A stretch of 52,331 nt of DNA from Paracoccus wurundjeri (GCF_030678915.1 NZ_JAUUTZ010000031.1:1-52331); one strand, 5' to 3'; counted from the first letter of the stretch, positions 43,967-52,223 are shown. Notes: generated by a model not told the origin, from the letters alone. Numbers and translations are program-made.

Positions 43967-44964
43967 CGGCCGGGGCAATTCCGATATCGGGCAGGGCATG
44001 GGCCGCCGCGCTACTTTGGGGACTGGCGGCGCGGTTAGCTGTGCTGATGCTGGTCGTTCTGGCGGTCTTTATCCTGCCCCGCCTGCTGCCCGGCGATCCG
44101 CTGGGCGTCATGCTGTCTTCGGATTACACGCAGAACCTGTCAGAAGCCGAACTGGCCGAGTTGCGCGCGCGCATGGGACTTGCCGGCGGCTGGGCCGAGC
44201 AATTCGGCGCATGGCTAAGCGATCTGCTTCGGGGGGATCTGGGTTATTCGGCGACACATGCCCGGCCGGTGGCCACGCTTATCGGTGAAAGCCTGCCCTG
44301 GACCCTGTTTCTTATCCTTGGAGCAATGCCGGTCTATCTTGTCCTTGCGGCACTGGCCGGTACCGGCGCCGGCCGGGCAGCGGGCGGCAGGTTCGATCGC
44401 GGCCTGACCGGCTTCGTGACCGTATTGGCAAGCATCCCGCCATTCGTCACGGCAGTCCTCTTGATGCTGGGCCTTGCGATCCTCTGGCCCGTCTTTCCCG
44501 CCAGCGGCGCATTGCCGATGTTTCCCTCTGACCGGCCAATGATCCGAACGGGTCAGATCGCTCTTCATGCGATCCTGCCGGTCACGGCACTGGCATTGCA
44601 TGAATTCGCCCGTTTCTACTATCTCGCCCGTGGAGAAGCGGCTGTATTGGCGCATCGCCCCTTTGTTCTGAACGCTGTCGCGCGCGGCCTGCCGCCCCGC
44701 CGGCTGCTGGCGGAATATTACGGCCGCAACATATTGCCGATCTTCGTCGCCCGGCTCAGCGATTCGGTCTCGGGGCTGGTCAGTGCGGTGGTGATCATCG
44801 AGATCGTCTTTTCCTATCCGGGCATCGGCGGCCTGATCTATGGCGCGATTCTGGACCGGGATTACACATTGCTTCAGGGCACCACCATCGCCGTGGCAGC
44901 GGGCCTGCTGGCGCTCAACTGGCTGATCGATGCAGCCGGCACAGCACTGGCCGGGCGGGGCTGA
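43963..44964 (+). CDS. ABC permease, DppB/NikB-like
   Basis: A 333-residue permease with about six helices, the DppB-type LPGDPLGVMLSSDYTQNLSE segment and EAA loop NAVARGLPPRRLLAEYYGRN. It overlaps the binding-protein stop by ATGA. Confidence 0.9.
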   Translation: MTAGAIPISGRAWAAALLWGLAARLAVLMLVVLAVFILPRLLPGDPLGVMLSSDYTQNLSEAELAELRARMGLAGGWAEQFGAWLSDLLRGDLGYSATHARPVATLIGESLPWTLFLILGAMPVYLVLAALAGTGAGRAAGGRFDRGLTGFVTVLASIPPFVTAVLLMLGLAILWPVFPASGALPMFPSDRPMIRTGQIALHAILPVTALALHEFARFYYLARGEAAVLAHRPFVLNAVARGLPPRRLLAEYYGRNILPIFVARLSDSVSGLVSAVVIIEIVFSYPGIGGLIYGAILDRDYTLLQGTTIAVAAGLLALNWLIDAAGTALAGRG

Positions 44965-44967
44965 GCC

Positions 44968-45738
44968 ATGCGGGTGCTGTTCGGTCTTGCCGCCGGTCTG
45001 CTGCTGCTTCTGGCGGCGCAACCGCTGATGCCCGCCTACCGCAGCAGCCGCGACGTGCTTGCCCCTCCGGGGCGCGGGCATCTGCTGGGCACGAACGATA
45101 TCGGGCAGGATGTGCTGACAGGATTGTTGCATGCGACGCCAAATACCGTGCTGATGGCACTTGCCGCCGCCGCGGTGGCCACCGCAACAGCACTGATCAT
45201 TGCAGGGGTGGCGGCCGCGGCGAGCGCCACGATCCGAAACATGATCCTGCGGCTGGTGGATGCCGTGCAGGTAGTGCCTTCGATACTGGTGCTGCTTTTC
45301 CTCGGGACATTGATGCAACCGGGTCTTGCCGGACTGGCGCTGCTTTTGGGGCTGACAAGCTGGCACGAGGATGTCCGGGTCGCGCTGGCGATGCTGCGCC
45401 GCGAATTGCAGCGCGAGAATGTCCGTTTCGCGCGGCATATGGGTGCAAGCCGGACCTATTGCCTGCGCCGGCATGTGATGCCCGCGATCCGGCCGGCGCT
45501 GGCGGCGCTGTATATCCAGAATATCCGTCAGGTCACCTTGCGCGCCGCCGGGCTGGCCTTTCTGGGCCTGACCGATCCCCGCCTGCTGACCTGGGGCGGC
45601 ATGATGCAGGATGCGATGGATTACCTGTATACGCCAGCGTGGCTCTGGCTGTTGCTGCCGCCTGCCCTCGCACTGACGTCATTCCTGCTGATCATGCTGC
45701 TGCTGACCGAAAACGACCCCGCCGAGGCACGGGCATGA
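44968..45738 (+). CDS. ABC permease, DppC/NikC-like
   Basis: A 256-residue permease, short at the N-terminus for the family, with LLGTNDIGQDVLTGLL in the place of the usual GTDxxGRDxxSR motif and an EAA loop RFARHMGASRTYCLRRHVMP. It is followed by the ATPase gene with an ATGA overlap. Confidence 0.88.
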   Translation: MRVLFGLAAGLLLLLAAQPLMPAYRSSRDVLAPPGRGHLLGTNDIGQDVLTGLLHATPNTVLMALAAAAVATATALIIAGVAAAASATIRNMILRLVDAVQVVPSILVLLFLGTLMQPGLAGLALLLGLTSWHEDVRVALAMLRRELQRENVRFARHMGASRTYCLRRHVMPAIRPALAALYIQNIRQVTLRAAGLAFLGLTDPRLLTWGGMMQDAMDYLYTPAWLWLLLPPALALTSFLLIMLLLTENDPAEARA

Positions 45739-47132
45739 TCTGCGTGCGCAATCTGTCTTTGTGGCGGGGCGATCAGGCGATCCTGCGGGATATCTCGCTA
45801 GAGATCGCATGTGGCGAAACGCTTGGGCTGATCGGCCCGTCGGGAAGCGGCAAGACAAGTCTGGCGCGGATGATGCTGGGCATTGTTCCGCGCAGGGCCG
45901 GATGGTCGGGGCAGATCGTCGTGGACGGTTTCGATGTCCTGCGCGCACCGGCGTCATGCCTGCGCAGCTTTCGCAGGCATGACGCCGGAATGATCGTGCA
46001 GGCCCTTGCGGATTCACTGAACCCGCATCTCACCGTGGGTCAGCATCTGCGCGAAACCGGGCAGGATCCGCATCGGGTTTGTGCAGATTTCAATATCCCC
46101 GCCAGCTTGCTGCCCCGCCTGCCCCGCAACCTGAGCGGCGGAGAGATCCAGCGTGTTCTGACCGCGCTGGCGCTGGCGAAATCACCGCGTCTGCTGCTTC
46201 TGGACGAACCCTCTGCCGCACTGGATCCCGCCAATCGCGACTGGGCCCGGCGGTGCTTTGTCGAAGGGGCCGGGGAAAGGGCGCAGCTTCTGATCTCGCA
46301 TGACCTGAAGCTTGTGCGTCAGCTAGCCGATCGTATCGCCGTTATGCGCGCGGGCGAACTGGCCGAGATCGGCCCGGCACATGTGCTGGACGCACCCCGG
46401 CATCAATGCATCCGCAAATTTATGGATCCTGCCACAAAGCCTGCATTTTCGATCCCACCCACCGCGCCGCGACAACCCGGGACAGGCGGCCTCATCATAT
46501 CGGGGATTTGTCATATGATCGGCAGGGAACCTCTGCTTCGAAACATTTCGTTGCAAGTCCCTGCGGGGCAATGCCTTGCCGTATTAGGTCCAAGCGGCAG
46601 CGGAAAATCCACGCTGGCGCAGATACTTGCCGGGTATATTGCGCAACCGCAAGGCAGAATTCGCTGGCAGAACGGTTCCCGTCGTCCGAGAGTCGCATTG
46701 ATCTCGCAACATCCGCATCGTGCGATGGCCGCGCATTTCCCGGTCAGCGAGGTATTGGCCGAAGCCTTGCGCCTTGCCGGGGACAGGCCCGAAGCTGTGC
46801 GCATCGGTTCTTTGCTGCGCGATATCGGTTTGCCGGACACGCCGGAATTCCGCGCCCGCCGCACGGCGGATCTGTCCGGAGGCGAGGCGCAGCGGCTGGT
46901 CGTCGCACGCGCCATCGCATTGCGCCCCGACATCCTTGTCGCCGATGAACCCACATCGGCACTGGATCCGGTAAACCGCGACCAGTTGCTTGGCCTGTTC
47001 AACCACCTGAAACACGAGCGCGATCTGACACTGGTCCTGATGACCCATGACCGGATGGCAGCGCAGGCCGTAGCGGACCGTATCGGTCATCTGAAGGACG
47101 GGCGGCTGCATCCGGGCTGGCCGGATGGCTGA
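45735..47132 (+). CDS. Double ABC ATPase
   Basis: A 465-residue protein with two compact ATPase halves. Walker A GPSGSGKT and GPSGSGKS, signatures LSGGEIQR and LSGGEAQR, Walker B LLLLDEPSAALD and ILVADEPTSALD. Both halves lack the oligopeptide-type C-terminal extension, so it is shorter than GsiA-type fusions and closer to NikD-NikE in size. Its stop at 47132 directly abuts the stop of the convergent cyclotransferase gene at 47133, leaving no intergenic base. Confidence 0.9.
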   Translation: MICVRNLSLWRGDQAILRDISLEIACGETLGLIGPSGSGKTSLARMMLGIVPRRAGWSGQIVVDGFDVLRAPASCLRSFRRHDAGMIVQALADSLNPHLTVGQHLRETGQDPHRVCADFNIPASLLPRLPRNLSGGEIQRVLTALALAKSPRLLLLDEPSAALDPANRDWARRCFVEGAGERAQLLISHDLKLVRQLADRIAVMRAGELAEIGPAHVLDAPRHQCIRKFMDPATKPAFSIPPTAPRQPGTGGLIISGICHMIGREPLLRNISLQVPAGQCLAVLGPSGSGKSTLAQILAGYIAQPQGRIRWQNGSRRPRVALISQHPHRAMAAHFPVSEVLAEALRLAGDRPEAVRIGSLLRDIGLPDTPEFRARRTADLSGGEAQRLVVARAIALRPDILVADEPTSALDPVNRDQLLGLFNHLKHERDLTLVLMTHDRMAAQAVADRIGHLKDGRLHPGWPDG

Positions 47133-47675
47133 TCAGGCTGCACCGCGCAATCGCCGCACCTCGTCCGACAGATGCTCGATCTCGGGATCCGAGATCCGCA
47201 GATGGCGCAGCCGCTCGGCGGTATTCCACAGATAATCGCAGTTCGGCCCCTTCTCGCCCGTGGCGCGCGCGATGATTTGGGCCTGTTCCTGCACGGGCAT
47301 GAGACAATAGGAATCATGGGCGCCGTTCACGACATACGTCACCGCATCGACCTGACCGCCCTGCCGCAGCGACAGCGTGACCCGGATTTCCCGATAGGCG
47401 GGGCGGGCAAGCTCACGCGCCCGAAGCGACGCCAGCGCCGCCTCTTCCTGACCGGCAGGCACGGCCAAAGCCAGCCCTTCGCAATATCGCCCCGGCGCTT
47501 CGTCCAGCGCCAGTACCAGACCGGGCTGCTCACGTGTGCCACGGTAATGCTGCGACTGGATGCAGAAGCGCCGCTGCCAGCCTTCGAGCCTTGCAGGAAG
47601 TTGCCGGGAAGGCCGAAAACCCGGGTCCCAGATAAGAGAACCATATCCGAACACCCAAAGCGTTCCGGTTTCCAT
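47133..47675 (-). CDS. ChaC-type gamma-glutamylcyclotransferase (TdaR3-like)
   Basis: A 180-residue glutathione-specific gamma-glutamylcyclotransferase, which splits glutathione to 5-oxoproline and Cys-Gly. The fold signature YGSLIW (residues 11-16) and the likely catalytic Glu88 in RARELA are present. In Phaeobacter a gamma-glutamylcyclotransferase (TdaR3) encoded beside the tda genes contributes to TDA self-resistance, linked to acid balance through the gamma-glutamyl cycle. Here the gene overlaps the TdaE-like gene by ATGA and is the last of that operon, which is consistent with such a role. Confidence 0.82.
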   Translation of the reverse strand: METGTLWVFGYGSLIWDPGFRPSRQLPARLEGWQRRFCIQSQHYRGTREQPGLVLALDEAPGRYCEGLALAVPAGQEEAALASLRARELARPAYREIRVTLSLRQGGQVDAVTYVVNGAHDSYCLMPVQEQAQIIARATGEKGPNCDYLWNTAERLRHLRISDPEIEHLSDEVRRLRGAA

Positions 47676-48844
47676 CAGACCGCCACCCGCATCGTTTCCA
47701 CCTGTTGCGCATTCCGGCGCAGGCGCGTCATCTGCCCCATGATATTGCGCCGGTGCATCTCGTCGGTACCGCCGACCGAGGCAAAGGCCATCGCATCGCG
47801 CAGCAGGTCCGATACCGGTCCAGCATGATAACCGTCGCTGCCATGCAACCGGACCAGATCGACCGCCGCATCGACCACCGTGTCGGCCCCGGCGATCTTG
47901 GCGATCGAACAGCTCATCGCCGCGGCCGGATCGCCGGTCAGAAGCTGATGCAACGCGCCATAGGCAGTCCAGCGCGAGGTCTCGATACCTATGCGGATAT
48001 CGGTGAGTTTCTTCTGGACATATTGGTGATCAAGGATCGGAACGCCAAAGGTCTGCCGCTGCTGCGCATAGTCCAGCGCCTCATTCAGGGCCGGTTCAAG
48101 AAGCCAGCCGCCCACCAGCCCATAATAAAGCCGCCCCAACGAGACGATATTGACAAGATGCCCAAGCCCCCTGCCCGGCTCGCTCAGCAGATCCCCGTAA
48201 TCAAGCCGCATGTCATCGAAATCCAGCCGTCCCGTCGGCAGATCGGCATTGCCAAGCTTGCGATCCACCGCGCCTGCCGTCAGCCCCGCCCGATCGGTAT
48301 CCACCAGAACCAGCGAGATCCCCTGCCGGTCCTGCCCGGCCAGCTTGCAGACGATCAGCACCATGGTCGAAATCGGTGCATGAGCGATATTATGTTTCGC
48401 GCCGTTCAGCACGAAGGTCTCGTTCGGGCCGGGCGTCAGGATCGAACTCGTCGCGCGGACATCCGTGCCGGATCCGGGATCGGCGATTGCCGTAGCACTC
48501 AGTTCCCCGGCAAGGATACGCGGCAGGAAACGCGCCCTTTGCGCCTCGGTGCCGTAAAGTTCAAGCGCCCGCACCATGCCCGCCTGACCGATCACCGACA
48601 GAACCAGCCCGGGATGGCGGATGGTCGAGGCCAGCCCTTCCAGTGCCGCGGTGAAATTCCACCAGTCGATCCCCTGACCGCCATAGGCCGAGGGCACGAC
48701 CATATGCCACATTCCGGCCCGAACAAGGTCGTCCCATCGGCGCCTGTCGAACTCTGCCGGTGCCGGATCGTCCCGCTCCGCCTGACCGATCCGGGCATAT
48801 TTCGCGCGGATCATGGTCTGCGCCTCGTTCCAGTGCATTTGCAT
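47675..48844 (-). CDS. tdaE: Acyl-CoA dehydrogenase-like flavoenzyme (TdaE-like)
   Basis: A 389-residue acyl-CoA dehydrogenase-fold flavoprotein. TdaE of the TDA pathway is an unusual member that dehydrogenates the seven-membered ring CoA ester, cleaves the thioester with oxygen and epoxidises the ring. The dehydrogenase fold is clear (LGNADLPTGRLDFDDM, QRQTFG), but the usual catalytic Glu in EGT is Gly358 here (SVGGTDEMHRR), and the alternative Glu position of the isovaleryl-CoA type also lacks Glu, fitting a non-dehydrogenase chemistry. ATG at 48844 has GGAGG eight bases before; a GTG three codons earlier abuts the site. Confidence 0.8.
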   Translation of the reverse strand: MQMHWNEAQTMIRAKYARIGQAERDDPAPAEFDRRRWDDLVRAGMWHMVVPSAYGGQGIDWWNFTAALEGLASTIRHPGLVLSVIGQAGMVRALELYGTEAQRARFLPRILAGELSATAIADPGSGTDVRATSSILTPGPNETFVLNGAKHNIAHAPISTMVLIVCKLAGQDRQGISLVLVDTDRAGLTAGAVDRKLGNADLPTGRLDFDDMRLDYGDLLSEPGRGLGHLVNIVSLGRLYYGLVGGWLLEPALNEALDYAQQRQTFGVPILDHQYVQKKLTDIRIGIETSRWTAYGALHQLLTGDPAAAMSCSIAKIAGADTVVDAAVDLVRLHGSDGYHAGPVSDLLRDAMAFASVGGTDEMHRRNIMGQMTRLRRNAQQVETMRVAV

Positions 48845-48876
48845 AGCTGCCACCTCCGGAAAGCCGAATCGGGAAA

Positions 48877-49293
48877 TCAGGCGCTTCCCTGATAAGTCGC
48901 AACGGCGGATTTGAAGTCGTCGGGGACCGGATAGGTCTTCTGCGCCTCGTAATCGAACATCACATGAACCGAAGCCGCCCGCGCGACCTCGCGCGCGCTG
49001 TCATCGGCCAGCCGCATCACATGCTCCATTTCGAAGCTCTTGGTTCCGAATCTGGTCACCCGGCTCAGGACATTGATCCTGTCGCCATAGATCGCCTGCG
49101 AGACATATTCGCAGGAGGTGCGGACCATGATATGCGGCAGTTTGCGATCCTTGGGCAAGCGCAGCAGATCGTGCATATATTCCAGATAGGCGGATTGCAG
49201 ATAATCATAATAGATCGGACTGCTGACATGGCCCATGGAATCGGTGTCGCGATAACGGATTTCGATCTCGGTCACATATGGTTTTTCGTCCAT
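48877..49293 (-). CDS. tdaD: Hotdog-fold thioesterase (TdaD-like)
   Basis: A 138-residue 4-hydroxybenzoyl-CoA thioesterase/YbgC-type hotdog protein. The catalytic region YRDTDSMGHV (residues 14-23) and the central helix YYDYLQSAYLEYM match. TdaD in the TDA pathway is a thioesterase of this kind. AGAGGACGAG just before ATG 49293 fixes the start; an ATG at 49320 overlapping the tdaC-like stop is an alternative. It lies between tdaC- and tdaE-like genes, the same order as in Phaeobacter. Confidence 0.82.
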   Translation of the reverse strand: MDEKPYVTEIEIRYRDTDSMGHVSSPIYYDYLQSAYLEYMHDLLRLPKDRKLPHIMVRTSCEYVSQAIYGDRINVLSRVTRFGTKSFEMEHVMRLADDSAREVARAASVHVMFDYEAQKTYPVPDDFKSAVATYQGSA

Positions 49294-49316
49294 CTCGTCC
49301 TCTGGTTTCTGACGGG

Positions 49317-49973
49317 TCATAAATGTGCGCGGCAGCATGTGGCGGCGGGGGACAGGGTGTCGCGGGCGGCCGGGCCGTGAATGGTAAAGCCCATCGGAAC
49401 GGGGCCATAGCGATGCAGGACGCGCAGCCCATGCCGGTCCGCCGCCGCAAGCGTGGTGATGCATCCCTCGGCCCTGCCACATGCGCATTCCTGCGCGGCC
49501 AGCGCGGTGCTGGCGACAAAGCGCCGCTGGATCCGCTCGGGCAGCAGGGCTTGCGGGGCGGGATGGGTGACGCAAATCCTCGGCTCGGTATCCCTGCCCG
49601 GCGGAACGGCCATCACCATCTCGTCCGTGTTCATGATGAACAGATCAAGCAGCCGCATGGTCCGGACATGGGTATACATGACCGAATGAAGATCGGGATA
49701 TGCCACGACGCCAAGCATGACCTCGGCATCGCAGACCGCCACTTCGGTGGCTGCCCGCTCGATGCTCTGATGAAGCACGATCGGAGCGTCGAGAGCAAGG
49801 CGATCAACCCAGAACCGGGCCGCCTTTTCGCAATTCGTGCCCTGCGGGCCAAGCGTGTGAACCTTGCGAACCCAGGCGAAGCGGCGCGAGCGGCGCTCCG
49901 GCGAGGAAAGCTGGGGAGGATATATGTCGGATTCCCGGTGATCCAGCGGCTGCGCGAGCCTTGGTCCCTCCAT
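49317..49973 (-). CDS. tdaC: Prephenate-dehydratase-like protein (TdaC-like)
   Basis: A 218-residue protein with a prephenate-dehydratase-like fold: TLGPQGTNCEKAARF (residues 40-54) and STALAAQECACGRAEGCITT. The catalytic NxTRF-type motif of true prephenate dehydratases is missing, so it probably does not make phenylpyruvate. TdaC of the TDA cluster is a similar prephenate-dehydratase-like protein of unclear role. It has a GGGGGA site and starts the tdaC-D-E-cyclotransferase operon. Confidence 0.78.
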   Translation of the reverse strand: MEGPRLAQPLDHRESDIYPPQLSSPERRSRRFAWVRKVHTLGPQGTNCEKAARFWVDRLALDAPIVLHQSIERAATEVAVCDAEVMLGVVAYPDLHSVMYTHVRTMRLLDLFIMNTDEMVMAVPPGRDTEPRICVTHPAPQALLPERIQRRFVASTALAAQECACGRAEGCITTLAAADRHGLRVLHRYGPVPMGFTIHGPAARDTLSPAATCCRAHL

Positions 49974-49989
49974 CTAGGTGTCCCCCGAA

Positions 49990-50005
49990 TGCGCTGATAT
50001 GCGCA
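49990..50005. promoter_or_regulatory. Dyad upstream of the tdaC-like operon
   Basis: TGCGC-TGATAT-GCGCA, a perfect 5-bp dyad 16 bp before the tdaC start. A second dyad, CCGAT-ACAA-ATCGG, lies at 50027-50040. Either could be the regulator site, or the promoter of the operon may lie between. 49974-50199 otherwise holds no gene. Confidence 0.4.
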
Positions 50006-50117
50006 GATCAAACACCACTGACATGCCCGATACAAATCGGAATTCCTGATGGATGACCCCCGCCAATCTGAGGGGAATCGCGGTTGGTTTCGAACCCGGC
50101 GCCCAGCCTGTGGATAC

Positions 50118-50161
50118 GGGCGCATTTACTGACATTGAAGGTCAGTATTAACCGGGCGCCC
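50118..50161. terminator. Interrupted stem-loop after the HPr-EI gene
   Basis: An inner 7-bp stem TACTGAC/GTCAGTA with 7-base loop (50127-50147) is nested in an outer GGGCGC/GCGCCC pair (50118-50123 with 50156-50161), next to a 12-bp palindrome (50152-50163). It lies about 40 bases after the HPr-EI stop and upstream of the tdaC-like operon, so it is a likely boundary element. No U tract is evident. Confidence 0.45.
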
Positions 50162-50199
50162 GGGAAGTCCGGCCTATGGGCGATCCTGTCGGGCCTGCC

Positions 50200-52143
50200 T
50201 CAAAAACGCGTAATTGCCTGCTTTGTGCGTGGAATCGATGTGGAACTCATTGACAGTTCCGTTACCCCGTTCTCGATGAAAAACCCTGTCAGATCCTGAC
50301 GCGCCGCGGCTTCACCACAGACGCCGATCCAGATATTGGCAGCCTTCGCGGCCTTGCAGGTGGCGGAAATCGCGCGCAGCACCGCGGGATGTTCGGCACG
50401 GTTGAGGCTGGCGACTTTTGGATTCAGACGATCCGCCGCCATCACATATTGCGTCAGGTCATTGGTGCCGATCGAGAAGAAATCGACCTGCTGCGCCAGT
50501 TCCGCGGCAAGAAAAACCGCCGCCGGGGTTTCGATCATCACGCCAAGCTCGAACGTGCCGAAGGCGGTGCCCTCCGGTCGCAATTCGTCCCGGCATTCCT
50601 CGAACAGTCTGCGAACTTCCCGAACTTCCGAGCCGTCCGCAATCATGGGGATGAGCACCTTGACATTGCCGACGACCGAGGCCCGCAGCAGAGCGCGAAG
50701 CTGAGGCTTAAAGATATCCGGCCGCTCCAGACACATGCGGATCCCGCGCCATCCCAGAAACGGGTTGTCCTCATGTTCGAAATCGACGCCCGTGATCGGT
50801 TTGTCGCCTCCGATATCCAGGGTCCGGATCACCACCGGATAAGGGGCGAATGCCTCGGCAAGGCGTGTATAGACCTCGGCCTGCTCATCCTCGGTCGGCA
50901 GGGTCTTGCGCTCCATGAACAGAAATTCGGTCCGGAACAGGCCGACCCCCATTGCTCCGGCCTCAAGCGCCGCCGGGATTTCGGCCAGGCTTCCCAGATT
51001 TGCCGCGACCTCGACCCGGATGCCCGCAGAGGTGACCGGCTCGACCGTCCGATATGCCTCGAGCGCCTTCTTCTCGGCGGCTTCCCGCGCGATCGCATCA
51101 TTCAGCCGCGCACGGGTCGCCGCGTCGGGATCGATGAAAACCTGCCCCGCCGCCCCGTCCAGCCCGACGGTTTTGGAACCCGCCAGTCGCTCCGCCGAAA
51201 TCGAAGCCCCCAGAACCGCGGGGATGCCATGGGCACGCGCCATGATCGCGACATGCGAGGTCGCCGCGCCCTTGCGGCAAACGATCCCGGCGATATCAGC
51301 CATATTGGCCCGGGCCAGATCCCAGGCGGTGATCTCATCGGCGACAATCACCGATCCCGACTCCACATCGGCAAGCGAGACATCCGCCTGCCCGATCAGG
51401 GCCAGAACGATCTGACGCGTCACGCTGCGCATATCCTCGCCGCGGGCGCGGATATAGGGATCGTCCATCGCCTCGAAACTCTCGGTCAGGCGCGTTCCCA
51501 CCGACATGGTCGCACTGGCGGCATCCTGACCGCCACGGATCGCGGCCTCGATCTCATCCGCGAATTCCGTATCCTGCGCGACATCGATCAATGCATCGAT
51601 AATGGCATTCGTATCGCTTTCGGTCCCGGCACGCTCCTTGTTCCGGGCAAAGGCGGTCGTGACTCCGGACACCGCATCCCGATAGCGCGAAATCTCGGCT
51701 TCGGCATCGGAAACAGCCTGCGGTTCGATTTTCAGGACAGGCGGAAAGAATGCGAAGGAGGGGCCGTAGCCGGTTCCCTCACTCGCGGCGATACCGGCAA
51801 TCCCGTGGGAACCGTCATCCTCCGGCCCCGCCTTCGCAGCGGACGCATTTGCAGCGCCGCCGGTTTTTGGCAGGGCGATGTCCCCGGCAGCCGGGTTCTG
51901 CAGGAAGGTGGATAGCGCCGAAAGCGCGTCCGGCGCATCCTCGCCCTCGACCCGCAATGTCGCCTCGTCATCTTCCTTGATCCCAAGCAGCATAAGCTTC
52001 ACCGCACTCTTGGCGCTTGCCGCCTGCCCGTTGCAGGTGATCGTGATTTCGGACGCGAAACTCTTCGCCAGTTTCACGAATTGGGTCGCGGGGCGCGCAT
52101 GCAGCCCATCCCGTACCCTGACCGCGAAGGTCCGTTCCATCAT
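50200..52143 (-). CDS. HPr-EI fusion phosphotransferase
   Basis: A 647-residue PTS protein. Residues 1-88 are HPr with His15 in GLHARPA; after a linker, EI follows with the phospho-histidine His297 in GAATSHVAIMAR, the PEP-binding barrel and the C-terminal CGEAAARQDL region. It transfers phosphate from PEP to EIIA proteins. No EIIA domain is seen, unlike the FruB/DhaM-type or NagF-type fusions. Two adjacent ATG codons are possible starts; 52143 follows GGGAG. It is not related in function to the neighbouring cluster as far as can be told. Confidence 0.92.
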   Translation of the reverse strand: MMERTFAVRVRDGLHARPATQFVKLAKSFASEITITCNGQAASAKSAVKLMLLGIKEDDEATLRVEGEDAPDALSALSTFLQNPAAGDIALPKTGGAANASAAKAGPEDDGSHGIAGIAASEGTGYGPSFAFFPPVLKIEPQAVSDAEAEISRYRDAVSGVTTAFARNKERAGTESDTNAIIDALIDVAQDTEFADEIEAAIRGGQDAASATMSVGTRLTESFEAMDDPYIRARGEDMRSVTRQIVLALIGQADVSLADVESGSVIVADEITAWDLARANMADIAGIVCRKGAATSHVAIMARAHGIPAVLGASISAERLAGSKTVGLDGAAGQVFIDPDAATRARLNDAIAREAAEKKALEAYRTVEPVTSAGIRVEVAANLGSLAEIPAALEAGAMGVGLFRTEFLFMERKTLPTEDEQAEVYTRLAEAFAPYPVVIRTLDIGGDKPITGVDFEHEDNPFLGWRGIRMCLERPDIFKPQLRALLRASVVGNVKVLIPMIADGSEVREVRRLFEECRDELRPEGTAFGTFELGVMIETPAAVFLAAELAQQVDFFSIGTNDLTQYVMAADRLNPKVASLNRAEHPAVLRAISATCKAAKAANIWIGVCGEAAARQDLTGFFIENGVTELSMSSTSIPRTKQAITRF

Positions 52144-52197
52144 CGGTTTTTTCTCCCAGATCAGGTCGGGCCGGTCAGAACGCCGCGCCCGCCCCTC

Positions 52198-52219
52198 CTT
52201 CTTTGTCCAAATACCTCGG
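52198..52219 (+). repeat. Dispersed 22-bp repeat, copy 2
   Basis: Matches 25201-25222 (reverse) at 20 of 22 positions. It is directly followed by a 9-bp perfect GC hairpin (CCCGGGGGG at 52224-52232 with CCCCCCGGG at 52235-52243) and then C runs. The repeat-plus-hairpin unit is likely an intergenic terminator-like repeat of this lineage. Confidence 0.5.
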
Positions 52220-52223
52220 GGGT

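Noticed and set aside
36996..47132. Opine metallophore (staphylopine/pseudopaline type) cluster
   Set aside because: TonB receptor, MFS and Nik/Cnt-type importer suggested it, but there is no nicotianamine-synthase-like or opine dehydrogenase gene; the biosynthetic genes match tda families instead.
33712..49973. Hydroxytropolone cluster without sulfur
   Set aside because: TdaE/TdaD-like genes would fit, but the beta-etherase-type GST and HFCD flavoprotein point to sulfur insertion; still not excluded chemically.
49317..49973. Functional prephenate dehydratase for phenylalanine synthesis
   Set aside because: The catalytic threonine motif is missing and the gene sits in the tdaC-D-E operon; no regulatory ACT domain.
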